Below are positions 8,128 to 15,570 of a stretch of 22,712 bases of DNA, one piece after another (positions within the stretch are counted from its first letter, which is position 1; the number at the start of each line of letters is the position of its first letter). The stretch is from RGIG6904 sp024680835 (GTDB taxonomy: Bacteria; Bacillota; Clostridia; Lachnospirales; Lachnospiraceae): positions 1-22,712 of the forward strand of contig JAILBP010000009.1 of the NCBI GenBank assembly GCA_024680835.1. The letters are read 5' to 3'. The notes under the pieces were generated by a model. That model saw nothing but the letters and a program-made list of their open reading frames with translations, did no database searches and was not told the origin of the DNA. A program made the position numbers and the translations under genes.

Positions 8128-8820
8128 TCACCCTCTTGACACCCGATACACCGCTATCAGCCTCTTCACCTTAAACTCGGAAGCAAGCTTTCCGTGGCTG
8201 TAGCTGATGGGGCTGTCAGCGTAATGAAGGTTGTAAGTCACCACAGTATCTCCCACGATCTCGATACATGCGGTATGAACTCCGCTCATAAGCTTTTTAT
8301 TGTTCCAGAAAGACAGAATGTATATGCCCTCCCTGTGAGGCAGATCGTTCGGGAGTCTTTCAAGCCTAAGCCCGTATCGCGAAGCATACTCGGGAAGCCT
8401 TAGGGGATTCATCCCCCACTTTCCGAAACGTACCAGATATCCTCCCGTCTCAGCGCGTCTTATCATATCCGAAAAGGGTATGAAATCTCCCTGTATCTTA
8501 TCCAGCAGCAGCATTTCATCCGGATCGCAGGCTTTTGATCTGAGATCTTTATCGCGGTAAGCTATGTTTCGGCAAAGCTCACAGGCATTAAACACAGCGA
8601 TTATCTCGCAGCCTGCATAAGCCATATCGCTGTAACCCAGCTTGAAATTGCGCAGGATCCTCTGGTCAGTCACAAGCCTGTTCCTGTAAAAACGCTTGCG
8701 GGCATTTTCATCAAAAGCCCTGTTAGCCACGAGATTGGAATCGCTGACAGCGCTTTTTTTCTTTGAGACCCTGTGTTTATTCAATAATCTGTATCCGAAA
8801 GCCGCTAACCTTTGTAGCAC
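8128..8820 (-). CDS. Hypothetical protein, possible papain-like cysteine peptidase fold
   Basis: A 230-aa protein. AGGAGG lies 7 bases before a GTG at 8820, which fixes the start. The N terminus (1-50) is basic, with no signal peptide or membrane segment. The region from 60 on reads like a C39-type or related papain-like domain: a Cys in a small-residue helix start (YSDMAYAGCEIIAVFNA, C71), a later strand with His (GVHTACIEIVG, H182) and a downstream Asn (VTYNLHYADS, N197). That order, Cys-His-Asn, is the papain-like one, but no family was recognised with confidence and catalysis is unproven. It lies about 90 bases after pgcA on the same strand, separated by a strong hairpin, and may be read from the pgcA promoter. 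Confidence 0.7.
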   Translation of the reverse strand: MLQRLAAFGYRLLNKHRVSKKKSAVSDSNLVANRAFDENARKRFYRNRLVTDQRILRNFKLGYSDMAYAGCEIIAVFNACELCRNIAYRDKDLRSKACDPDEMLLLDKIQGDFIPFSDMIRRAETGGYLVRFGKWGMNPLRLPEYASRYGLRLERLPNDLPHREGIYILSFWNNKKLMSGVHTACIEIVGDTVVTYNLHYADSPISYSHGKLASEFKVKRLIAVYRVSRG

Positions 8821-8866
8821 AGATAAACCTCCTATATGGCGGTGTAACGAACCGAATATACACTAT

Positions 8867-8890
8867 GAGGGCAGGAATACTCCTGCCCTC
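8867..8890 (-). terminator. Strong hairpin after the phosphoglucomutase gene (weak or leaky terminator)
   Basis: GAGGGCAGGA (8867-8876) and its exact complement (8881-8890) close a 4-base loop, about 20 bases beyond the pgcA stop. No T run follows on the minus strand, so it may attenuate or protect the mRNA 3' end rather than stop transcription fully. Confidence 0.5.
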
Positions 8891-8910
8891 TCATATAACG
8901 CATGATCACT

Positions 8911-10593
8911 TTATGAAAGAATGGGTTTGCAGGCCTCAGCCAGCTTGTCCTTCTTTGCCTGTGCCTCTGCGAGATCCTTGCCCTTTGTGGTGAAGTAGAT
9001 CTTGATCTTCGGCTCAGTTCCCGACGGACGCACGATGACGGTTGAACCGTCCTCAAGTCCATAGATCAGCACATTAGCCTTTGGAAGTCCTGTCTTCTCA
9101 GGCTCGTTGTAATCCGTAACCTTTGTAACCGCTATACCTGCGAAATCGACCGGTGCCTGATCTCTCAGCTTCTTCATGATCTCAGCCATCTTGTCCATGC
9201 CGGAAAGTCCCGGGAACTCAAAGGAATCGACTTTATTGAGATACCTGCCGTACTGTGCGTAGATCTCCTCAAGGCGCTGCTTGATAGAAGAACCGATGCT
9301 GCGGTAGTATGCAGCCATCTCGCATATCAGCATTGAAGCTATGACAGCATCTTTATCTCTTACATAAGGTCCTGCCAGATAGCCGTAACTCTCCTCGAAT
9401 CCGAATATGAATCTGTCAACCTCGCCTGCTGCCTCAAGACCTGCGATCTGGTCACCGATCCACTTAAAGCCTGTCAGAACATGGCGAAGTTCAACACCGT
9501 AGTGCTCTGCCACTGCGTCAGCAAGAGGTGTTGACACCAGAGACATAACAGCTACAGGCTTTTCAGGCATGGTGCCCTTCTCGATGCGGCCTGCGCAGAT
9601 GTAGTCCAGCAGCAGAACACCCATCTCATTGCCGCTTACAAGCTCATATGTGCCATCCGGACATTTCATGGCGATACCCACGCGGTCTGCATCCGGATCT
9701 GTGGCTAACATCAAGTCTGCCTCTGTCTCTTTGGCAAGCTCGAGACCGCACTTCAAAGCCTCGAATATCTCCGGATTCGGATAAGGACAAGTGGTGAAAT
9801 AACCGTTCGGATACTCCTGCTCCGGCACGATGGTGACATCCGTTATGCCGATATCGTGCAGCACTCTGGTAACAGGCACCAGACCTGTACCGTTGAGAGG
9901 TGAGTATACAAGCTTAAGTCCCGAAGTCTTTGCAAGACCCGGACGAACCTGTCTCGCCTCTATAGCCTCATAGAACGCTTTCTTGCAGTCGTCTCCCACA
10001 AAATGTATGAATCCGGACTCCACTCCGGTTGCAAATGACATTGTCTTTGCACCGGTCAACACGTCTGTCTTCTGTATCTCATCATATACGATAGCAGCCG
10101 CATCATCTGTCATCTGACATCCATCCGGCCCGTATGCCTTATAACCGTTGTATTTTGACGGGTTATGTGAAGCAGTCACCATGATACCTGCGGTACATTT
10201 ATAGTATCTCGTGGCAAAAGATAAAGCCGGAACAGGCATTATGGCATCGTAGATCCGAACCTTTATGCCGTTCGCAGCCAGAACTCCCGCTGCCTCCTTG
10301 GCGAATACATCGCTCTTTAAGCGGCTGTCATAGGCGATAGCCACCTGTTTGTCACCCTCCTGCTTTAATACCCAGTTTGCAAGTCCCTGTGTGGCCTGAC
10401 GCACAACCCAGATATTCATCCTGTTGGTACCGGCTCCCAGAGTTCCGCGAAGTCCCGCAGTTCCAAACTTAAGGCTCACTGCAAAACGATCCTTTATCTC
10501 ACCGTCATCATCTTTTACCTTGGTAAGCTCCGGTAAAAGATCGGGATCCTCGAGATCAAACGAAAGCCAACGGTCAAATTCCTCTTTATACAT
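8911..10593 (-). CDS. pgcA: Phosphoglucomutase / phosphomannomutase (alpha-D-phosphohexomutase family)
   Basis: A 560-aa cytoplasmic enzyme that exchanges phosphate between the 1 and 6 positions of glucose or a related hexose, linking glycolysis to UDP-glucose and polysaccharide synthesis. AAGGAG lies 7 bases before the ATG. The four family motifs are present in order: phosphoserine loop TASHNP (S142), metal loop DPDADR (D299, D301, D303), sugar loop GFEES (398-402) and phosphate-binding RPSGTEPK near residue 530. The N-terminal KFGTAGLRG is typical of the long Firmicutes/PgcA-like branch, and the length agrees. Specificity for glucose over mannose or ribose is inferred from that branch. Neighbours give no pathway hint. 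Confidence 0.93.
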   Translation of the reverse strand: MYKEEFDRWLSFDLEDPDLLPELTKVKDDDGEIKDRFAVSLKFGTAGLRGTLGAGTNRMNIWVVRQATQGLANWVLKQEGDKQVAIAYDSRLKSDVFAKEAAGVLAANGIKVRIYDAIMPVPALSFATRYYKCTAGIMVTASHNPSKYNGYKAYGPDGCQMTDDAAAIVYDEIQKTDVLTGAKTMSFATGVESGFIHFVGDDCKKAFYEAIEARQVRPGLAKTSGLKLVYSPLNGTGLVPVTRVLHDIGITDVTIVPEQEYPNGYFTTCPYPNPEIFEALKCGLELAKETEADLMLATDPDADRVGIAMKCPDGTYELVSGNEMGVLLLDYICAGRIEKGTMPEKPVAVMSLVSTPLADAVAEHYGVELRHVLTGFKWIGDQIAGLEAAGEVDRFIFGFEESYGYLAGPYVRDKDAVIASMLICEMAAYYRSIGSSIKQRLEEIYAQYGRYLNKVDSFEFPGLSGMDKMAEIMKKLRDQAPVDFAGIAVTKVTDYNEPEKTGLPKANVLIYGLEDGSTVIVRPSGTEPKIKIYFTTKGKDLAEAQAKKDKLAEACKPILS

Positions 10594-10630
10594 GTGCTGT
10601 CTCCTTTCTGTGTTTACTCAGATAAGGATT

Positions 10631-10659
10631 ATTTTACTCCTTTTTTGAATCTTCCGCAA
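10631..10659 (-). promoter_or_regulatory. pgcA: Putative sigma-A promoter of pgcA
   Basis: On the minus strand TTGCGG (10654-10659) and TAAAAT (10631-10636) are 17 bases apart, about 40 bases upstream of the pgcA start codon. The -35 is imperfect. It would separate pgcA from the kinase gene that ends at 10755. No terminator with a T run was seen in that gap. Confidence 0.5.
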
Positions 10660-10754
10660 TTACATTATTTACTTATTGATTGTTCTTCTTGGTGCCTCCG
10701 ACAGATTGCATCTAAAAATATCTTTCAAAAATATCCGCAGTCATATTCATTTTA

Positions 10755-13001
10755 TCATGAAAGATCATCTTTATCCAGCAACTCTTCAAACACTTCCCTG
10801 CTGACAAAAACATAATCTACATCATGACCGTCCAGATATTTGAGCGCCTTCTCCATATCCGCCACGAATGTGCCCCTGTAGATCCGGGCTGTTTTCTCTT
10901 TGATCTGCTTGAGCGAATCTCTGTCGTGATCCACTACCAGCATTGTCTTCGGAGCTTCCGCCGGTGTGCCCACCACTCTCGTGGTCTCCATACCGCTGTC
11001 AATTTCCCTGTAGAGCACAAGTTTTTGCGGAAGATACTGCGCCAGCGCATTTTCCAGAGCTGCCGGTTTTACAGGTTTTGACAGATAATCCGTGAAACCG
11101 TTCTCAAGATAGTATTCACGCGCTCCCATCACCGCGTCCGCTGTCAGCGCGATGACCGGTATTCCCTGCATATCAAACTCGGTATTCATCTGCTTCAGGG
11201 TAGATATTCCGTCCATTCCCGGCATCATCTGATCCAGCAGGATGATGTCGTAACGCCTCTTTTTCATCATTGATATCCCGTCTGCTCCGGACTGCGCCAG
11301 ATCGACTCTCATGCGGCTGCGTTCCAGGAGGCCGGATATAACCTCAAGATTCATCTCATTGTCGTCGATCACCAGAACCCTGGCGCCGGGCGCCATAATG
11401 TAGGTCTCCTCTTCCTCCCCGGCTTCTCTTATGATGTTGATGGTGCGCGAGATATCACCTATAGGAGCACCATCCACCACCGACACCGGCATGAAGACCG
11501 TGAATACGGATCCCTCACCGTAAACACTCTTCACATTTATATCTCCGCCCATAAGCTTCACATAAGTGTAGGCTATACTGAGTCCGAGACCTGTACCCTC
11601 TATGTTCCTGTTCTTGGTCTGCTCCAATCTGTCAAAGGGCTGAAAGAGCTTTTCCACATCTTCCTCACGGATTCCGATACCTGTATCTTTTACAGTAAGT
11701 ATGAGTTTAGTCCTGCCTTCCGGCATCCCATTACTGTCCGACTTCAGCTTCACTTCCACAAAACCGTCATTCGTGTATTTCACGGCATTGTTTATGATAT
11801 TCAGCATGATCTGCCTTATCCTGGTCTCATCTCCGCACAGTTTTACCGGAATCCCTGATGCAACATCAAATGAAAAATTCAGATTCTTGTCATCAGCCCG
11901 TTTTTTTACAATATTCACGAGATCATTTATGACCGGTCGAATGTCGAAATCATTTTCCACCAGCTCTGCCTTCCCCGACTCGATCTTGCTGAGATCCAGT
12001 ATACCGTTTATGATGGACAGCAGCATGTTGCCGGCGGATTTTATATCCTGGGCGTATTTTAAGATCCTGGGATTATTCTTTGCCTCCCTGAGTATCATCT
12101 CGTCCATGCCCAGTATGGCATTCATCGGAGTGCGGATCTCATGGGACATATTTGCCAGAAAATTGGTCTTGGTCTCGCTGGCTCTGACTGCCATGGCGGC
12201 CTTTTCCTGCGCCTCGCGCACCGCAAAAAGCTGATGGAGGATACCCAGCATCACCGTCCAGAAGAGACCTGCTATGATAAACGTACCGGTACGGCTGCCC
12301 TGAGTCAGTACACGGCTGATGAGTTCTGTCGCACATAATACCGCCAGTCCACCCACTCCTATATAGCTGAGCATATATTTTCTGTATGACCCATCCCTGA
12401 AATCCTGTACCATGGCGAAGACCACTCCGGAGATCACAATGCCCTCGATCAATGCGATAACATATTTCAGTGACGAATAGTCTGCAGCCTTTGTGAAATG
12501 CATCAGGATGCACACCAATGCTGACACTTCCAGCAGAAGAGTCAGTATCACATACAGTTTTTTGTGTCTGTTTTCCTGCAAAACTTCAAGGTAAAAAATA
12601 AAGGGGAAAGGCATGAGCAATATCATGAGAAAAGACATTACTCCGTCCACGGAATCGAGTAGAAAAGCATTATAAAAATATCCTGAATCAAAGATCAGCC
12701 ACACGGCTGTGAATAAAACTCCTGTCCCCAACACCATTATAGGTGTTTTCATCTTCCGGAAAACACGCAGTATAAAGCCTATGATGATGGCCATAAAGGC
12801 GATTATCAGGAGAGAAAAAACAAACACAAGTCTGCCCATTGACAGACCCGCTATTCTCTCCGTTTCGGTAACCCCATATTGTGCGTGACCGGCTATGGGA
12901 CTTTGAACTATCAGGCACAAAAAAACCAGCAGGGAGAAGAGTATCAACCCTGCAAAAAAAATCTTGATGAATAAATACAATTTATCTGTAACCGGTTTCA
13001 T
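10755..13001 (-). CDS. Hybrid sensor histidine kinase with two receiver domains
   Basis: A 748-aa membrane kinase. The N terminus has about eight hydrophobic segments (roughly 10-32, 56-80, 88-104, 120-138, 149-168, 180-198, 208-226 and 239-256) with short loops and no large external sensor domain. The HisKA domain has NMSHEIRTPMNAI (H287). The ATPase domain has the N box NIINNAVKYT (N404), DTGIGI (D439) and GTGLGLS (469-475). The first receiver has DD (546-547), acceptor D590 in LLDQMMPGMDG, T620 and K642, all intact. A second, C-terminal receiver-like domain (about 685-745) starts MLVVDHDRDS but has Ser734 where the acceptor Asp is expected, so it is probably not phosphorylated. The ribosome site is weak (GGTGGG). 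It starts 26 bases after the double-receiver gene, so the two form an operon. Signal unknown. Confidence 0.92.
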   Translation of the reverse strand: MKPVTDKLYLFIKIFFAGLILFSLLVFLCLIVQSPIAGHAQYGVTETERIAGLSMGRLVFVFSLLIIAFMAIIIGFILRVFRKMKTPIMVLGTGVLFTAVWLIFDSGYFYNAFLLDSVDGVMSFLMILLMPFPFIFYLEVLQENRHKKLYVILTLLLEVSALVCILMHFTKAADYSSLKYVIALIEGIVISGVVFAMVQDFRDGSYRKYMLSYIGVGGLAVLCATELISRVLTQGSRTGTFIIAGLFWTVMLGILHQLFAVREAQEKAAMAVRASETKTNFLANMSHEIRTPMNAILGMDEMILREAKNNPRILKYAQDIKSAGNMLLSIINGILDLSKIESGKAELVENDFDIRPVINDLVNIVKKRADDKNLNFSFDVASGIPVKLCGDETRIRQIMLNIINNAVKYTNDGFVEVKLKSDSNGMPEGRTKLILTVKDTGIGIREEDVEKLFQPFDRLEQTKNRNIEGTGLGLSIAYTYVKLMGGDINVKSVYGEGSVFTVFMPVSVVDGAPIGDISRTINIIREAGEEEETYIMAPGARVLVIDDNEMNLEVISGLLERSRMRVDLAQSGADGISMMKKRRYDIILLDQMMPGMDGISTLKQMNTEFDMQGIPVIALTADAVMGAREYYLENGFTDYLSKPVKPAALENALAQYLPQKLVLYREIDSGMETTRVVGTPAEAPKTMLVVDHDRDSLKQIKEKTARIYRGTFVADMEKALKYLDGHDVDYVFVSREVFEELLDKDDLS

Positions 13002-13027
13002 ACAGGTCCCACCATCGGATTTGTCAA

Positions 13028-13828
13028 CTATCCCAAAACATCAATGATCCTTGCCACAAGCTCGGATTTTTTGGAAGGTTTTACCACATACCCCTGAGGT
13101 TTTAGCTCCACCAGAAGATTTATGACTCTGTCACGGTCTGCAAGGCCTGTCAGGAATATGACGGGGATATCCTTTAGCTTCGGATCCGTCCTCATGACCT
13201 TTAGCATCTCGGGACCGTCCATATCCGGCATCATGTAATCCAGCAATACCAGATCCGCCTCCTGCTTGTCAAGGAACCTCAGCGCCTGTCTTGCACCGTT
13301 TATTAGGGTCACATCATAAAACTCCCTGAGCTGATCCCTTATAAGGGCAAGCTGCTGTGAATCGTCATCCACCACCAGAATACGTTTTCTGCGAAATGCC
13401 CTCTCATTGACATATTCCGAGATCATAGGCAGTTCGCTGAAACCGTTCTTTTCAAAATATGCCTCAAGTTCCTCCAGCTTCATATAGAGGGATACCAGCG
13501 ATACCGGTCTCGGCAGCAAAAACAGCTTCTCTATCTCAGTCTCATTCAAAAAGACCTTTCTGTCCTCGTCATTGGTGACAACGAATATCTTAAATGAAGA
13601 TCCGCCCGTACTGTTGCACAGCACGTTATATATCTTGGCAGACTCCGAACTTTCGTTGCCCAGACATATTATGATGATATGCGGCATGGAAGTGAGCACC
13701 GTGTCTATGATGGCTTTCTTTGAAGCAGCGCATTTCATGGGCTCATACCCTCTGTCCTGCAGAAGGTGATCGCAGATATCATTGGCGATCCTCCTGTTTT
13801 TGCCCGTGACCAAAATACGTAATTTCAT
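13028..13828 (-). CDS. Double-receiver response regulator without output domain
   Basis: A 266-aa protein from the ATG at 13828, preceded by AGGAG at a 7-base spacing; an upstream in-frame ATG at 13852 lacks a site. The N-terminal half (1-125) has the alternating pattern of a receiver (RILVTGKN...HIIIICLGN...KIFVVTND) but no clear Asp acceptor, so it is a degenerate receiver. The C-terminal half (about 148-266) is a complete CheY-like receiver with DD (154-155), acceptor D197 in LLDYMMPDMDG, T227 and K250 in VVKPS. No DNA-binding or enzymatic output domain is present. With the hybrid kinase downstream it would act as a phosphotransfer or protein-binding intermediate; the final output is not in this window. 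Confidence 0.88.
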   Translation of the reverse strand: MKLRILVTGKNRRIANDICDHLLQDRGYEPMKCAASKKAIIDTVLTSMPHIIIICLGNESSESAKIYNVLCNSTGGSSFKIFVVTNDEDRKVFLNETEIEKLFLLPRPVSLVSLYMKLEELEAYFEKNGFSELPMISEYVNERAFRRKRILVVDDDSQQLALIRDQLREFYDVTLINGARQALRFLDKQEADLVLLDYMMPDMDGPEMLKVMRTDPKLKDIPVIFLTGLADRDRVINLLVELKPQGYVVKPSKKSELVARIIDVLG

Positions 13829-13884
13829 GATCATACTCCTGACTATAACCAATCCATGGTAACTTCTTTAATAACTATGCATTC

Positions 13885-13912
13885 ATTCTACCATCCGGCA
13901 TCCTTTTGTCAA
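13885..13912 (-). promoter_or_regulatory. Sigma-A promoter of the phosphorelay operon
   Basis: On the minus strand TTGACA (13907-13912) and TAGAAT (13885-13890) are 16 bases apart, about 55 bases upstream of the ATG at 13828. It lies in the short gap after thiD, so the two-gene signalling operon has its own promoter. Confidence 0.75.
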
Positions 13913-13947
13913 GACAGCCGGTGTATTCTGTCAGATTACAGGTATGT

Positions 13948-14757
13948 TCATTTTCCGATCCCACTGATCATATACGAATGGTCTAACGGTCCCGAACCGG
14001 ATCCAAGATCCAGCATTGCTGATAATGCGCCGGAAATATAGGTTTTGGCGTTTGTTACCGCTGTTTTCATATCCATGCCCAGTGCAAGGTTTGAAGCTAT
14101 GGCGCTGGAGAGTGTACAGCCAGTACCGTGTGTATTGGGATTATCTATACGCTCGCCGTAAAACCATGTTGTCTCTTTTCCGTCATACAGCAGGTCATTT
14201 GCGGTATTATGTCCGTGTCCGCCCTTTAACAGAACTGCCACGCCAAAGCTCTCATGTATTCGCTTTGCTGCGATTTCCATATCTTTTTCGGAGTTTATGT
14301 CCAATCCTGTCAGAACAGACGCCTCCGGAATATTGGGTGTTATGACATCCGCCAATGGCAAAAGACTGCTTTTCATGGTCTCAAGCGCCTCGTCTGACAA
14401 AAGCTTCGATCCGCTGGTGGACACCATCACCGGATCTGCCACTATATTCCGCGCCTTGTAAAATGTCAGCTTTTCCGTAACTATCCTTATAAGATCCGGT
14501 TCGGCCATCATTCCCGTCTTCACCGCATCCGGGAAAATATCCGTAAACACACTGTCCAGCTGCTGAGCTAAAAACTCCGGTGTCACGCAAAAAACACCCT
14601 GCACACCCATCGTATTCTGCGCTGTCAGCGCAGTAATGGCGCTCATGGCATAGACTCCATGCGCCGTCATGGTCTTGATGTCCGCCTGTATCCCAGCCCC
14701 TCCGCTGGAATCACTGCCCGCTATTGTGAGGGCGGTTTTCTTTTTACTGATCTGCAT
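13948..14757 (-). CDS. thiD: Hydroxymethylpyrimidine / phosphomethylpyrimidine kinase ThiD
   Basis: A 269-aa ribokinase-fold enzyme that phosphorylates HMP and then HMP-P to HMP-PP for thiamine synthesis. The N-terminal AGSDSSGGAGIQAD (13-26) and TAQNT with Q48 form the pyrimidine site. The anion hole GTGC (211-214) with C214 and the surrounding NTHGTGCTLSSAIA are typical of ThiD. Length is normal. The nearest good ribosome site (GGAAGGAG) is about 13 bases from the ATG, longer than usual. It follows thiE on the same strand after about 100 bases that hold a degenerate palindromic repeat (14785-14846). No thiC, thiM or TPP riboswitch is visible, so the pair probably serves salvage or completes a pathway encoded elsewhere. 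Confidence 0.94.
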   Translation of the reverse strand: MQISKKKTALTIAGSDSSGGAGIQADIKTMTAHGVYAMSAITALTAQNTMGVQGVFCVTPEFLAQQLDSVFTDIFPDAVKTGMMAEPDLIRIVTEKLTFYKARNIVADPVMVSTSGSKLLSDEALETMKSSLLPLADVITPNIPEASVLTGLDINSEKDMEIAAKRIHESFGVAVLLKGGHGHNTANDLLYDGKETTWFYGERIDNPNTHGTGCTLSSAIASNLALGMDMKTAVTNAKTYISGALSAMLDLGSGSGPLDHSYMISGIGK

Positions 14758-14784
14758 TTTTATCTTGTAGCTCCTTCCTGTCTC

Positions 14785-14846
14785 ATACTACAGGCAACCG
14801 CATTTGTGGCAGAACCTGTAGAATGCCTGTAAAACTACTGTGACCT
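14785..14846. repeat. Short degenerate relative of the 6217-6446 palindromic element
   Basis: ACAGGCA (14790-14796) pairs with TGCCTGT (14824-14830). The stretch CCTGTAGAATG (14815-14825) is identical to 6408-6418, and the bases after it (CTGTAAAACTACTGTGACCTGAAC) follow the right end of the larger element with substitutions. It lies between thiE and thiD. Confidence 0.55.
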
Positions 14847-14856
14847 GAACGATTTG

Positions 14857-15507
14857 TCAAAGCCTCATACAGTGTGCCTTCAACTCCATCGCCGCCGCCT
14901 TGACATCCGTCTTCGAAAAAATACCGCTCACAACCGCAACACCGGCGATCCCGGTCCCCTTCAGTCCATCGATATTCGTCTCATCGATGCCACCTATGGC
15001 CACCACCGGGATGTTTACTGCATCTGTTATGCTGCGTAGCGTCTCCATGGACATGGGTCTGGTATCAAGCTTTGTGGATGTTCCGAACACCGCTCCGCTG
15101 CCCAGATAATCCGCCCCCGCTTCCTGCGCAAGCCTTGCCTGTTCCACAGTCTTCGCGGTAACGCCTATTATGGCTGAATCACCCAGTATTTTCCGTGCTT
15201 CCCCCGGATCCATGTCTGACTGTCCCAGATGAACTCCGTCCGCCCCCGTCTCTTTCGCAAGATCAACATCATCATCTATGATAAGAGGTATGTTCTTCTG
15301 TATGCAGATATCACGAAGACGGATTACCGTCGCTTTCTTAATTTCCGGATCACCGTTTTTTTCACGGAACTGCACCATGGTGACACCGCCCTCAATAGCT
15401 GCTTCCACCTGGGCTGCAAGTCCATCCTCCCCGGCCCATCTGCTGTCTGTCACAGCATAGAGCAGAAGATGTGATCTCATGTTTTCCTTGTATGTGTTCT
15501 CTGTCAT
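14857..15507 (-). CDS. thiE: Thiamine-phosphate synthase ThiE
   Basis: A 216-aa TIM-barrel enzyme joining HMP-PP and thiazole phosphate into thiamine phosphate. Active-site stretches are present: QFREK (46-50), IIDDDVDLA (77-84), GVHLGQSD (91-98), FGTSTK (141-146) and AIGGI (170-174). A GGGGAAG precedes the ATG at a 7-base spacing; M10 is a possible alternative start. It begins 63 bases after the stop of the 762-aa flagellin on the same strand, with no terminator and no convincing promoter between, so read-through from the flagellin promoter is possible. Codons 1-42 are duplicated at 20699-20825 with about 14 substitutions and one inserted base, which suggests a recombination event at this gene. 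Confidence 0.94.
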   Translation of the reverse strand: MTENTYKENMRSHLLLYAVTDSRWAGEDGLAAQVEAAIEGGVTMVQFREKNGDPEIKKATVIRLRDICIQKNIPLIIDDDVDLAKETGADGVHLGQSDMDPGEARKILGDSAIIGVTAKTVEQARLAQEAGADYLGSGAVFGTSTKLDTRPMSMETLRSITDAVNIPVVAIGGIDETNIDGLKGTGIAGVAVVSGIFSKTDVKAAAMELKAHCMRL

Positions 15508-15570
15508 GATATTACTTCCCCGGTTTTGTTAATCTTTGGTTGCAATTCAGTAGCACTCTTTGTCGAATCA

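Noticed and set aside
13853..15570. TPP riboswitch for the thi genes
   Set aside because: Gaps before thiD and thiE are short and lack the conserved TPP-aptamer cores.
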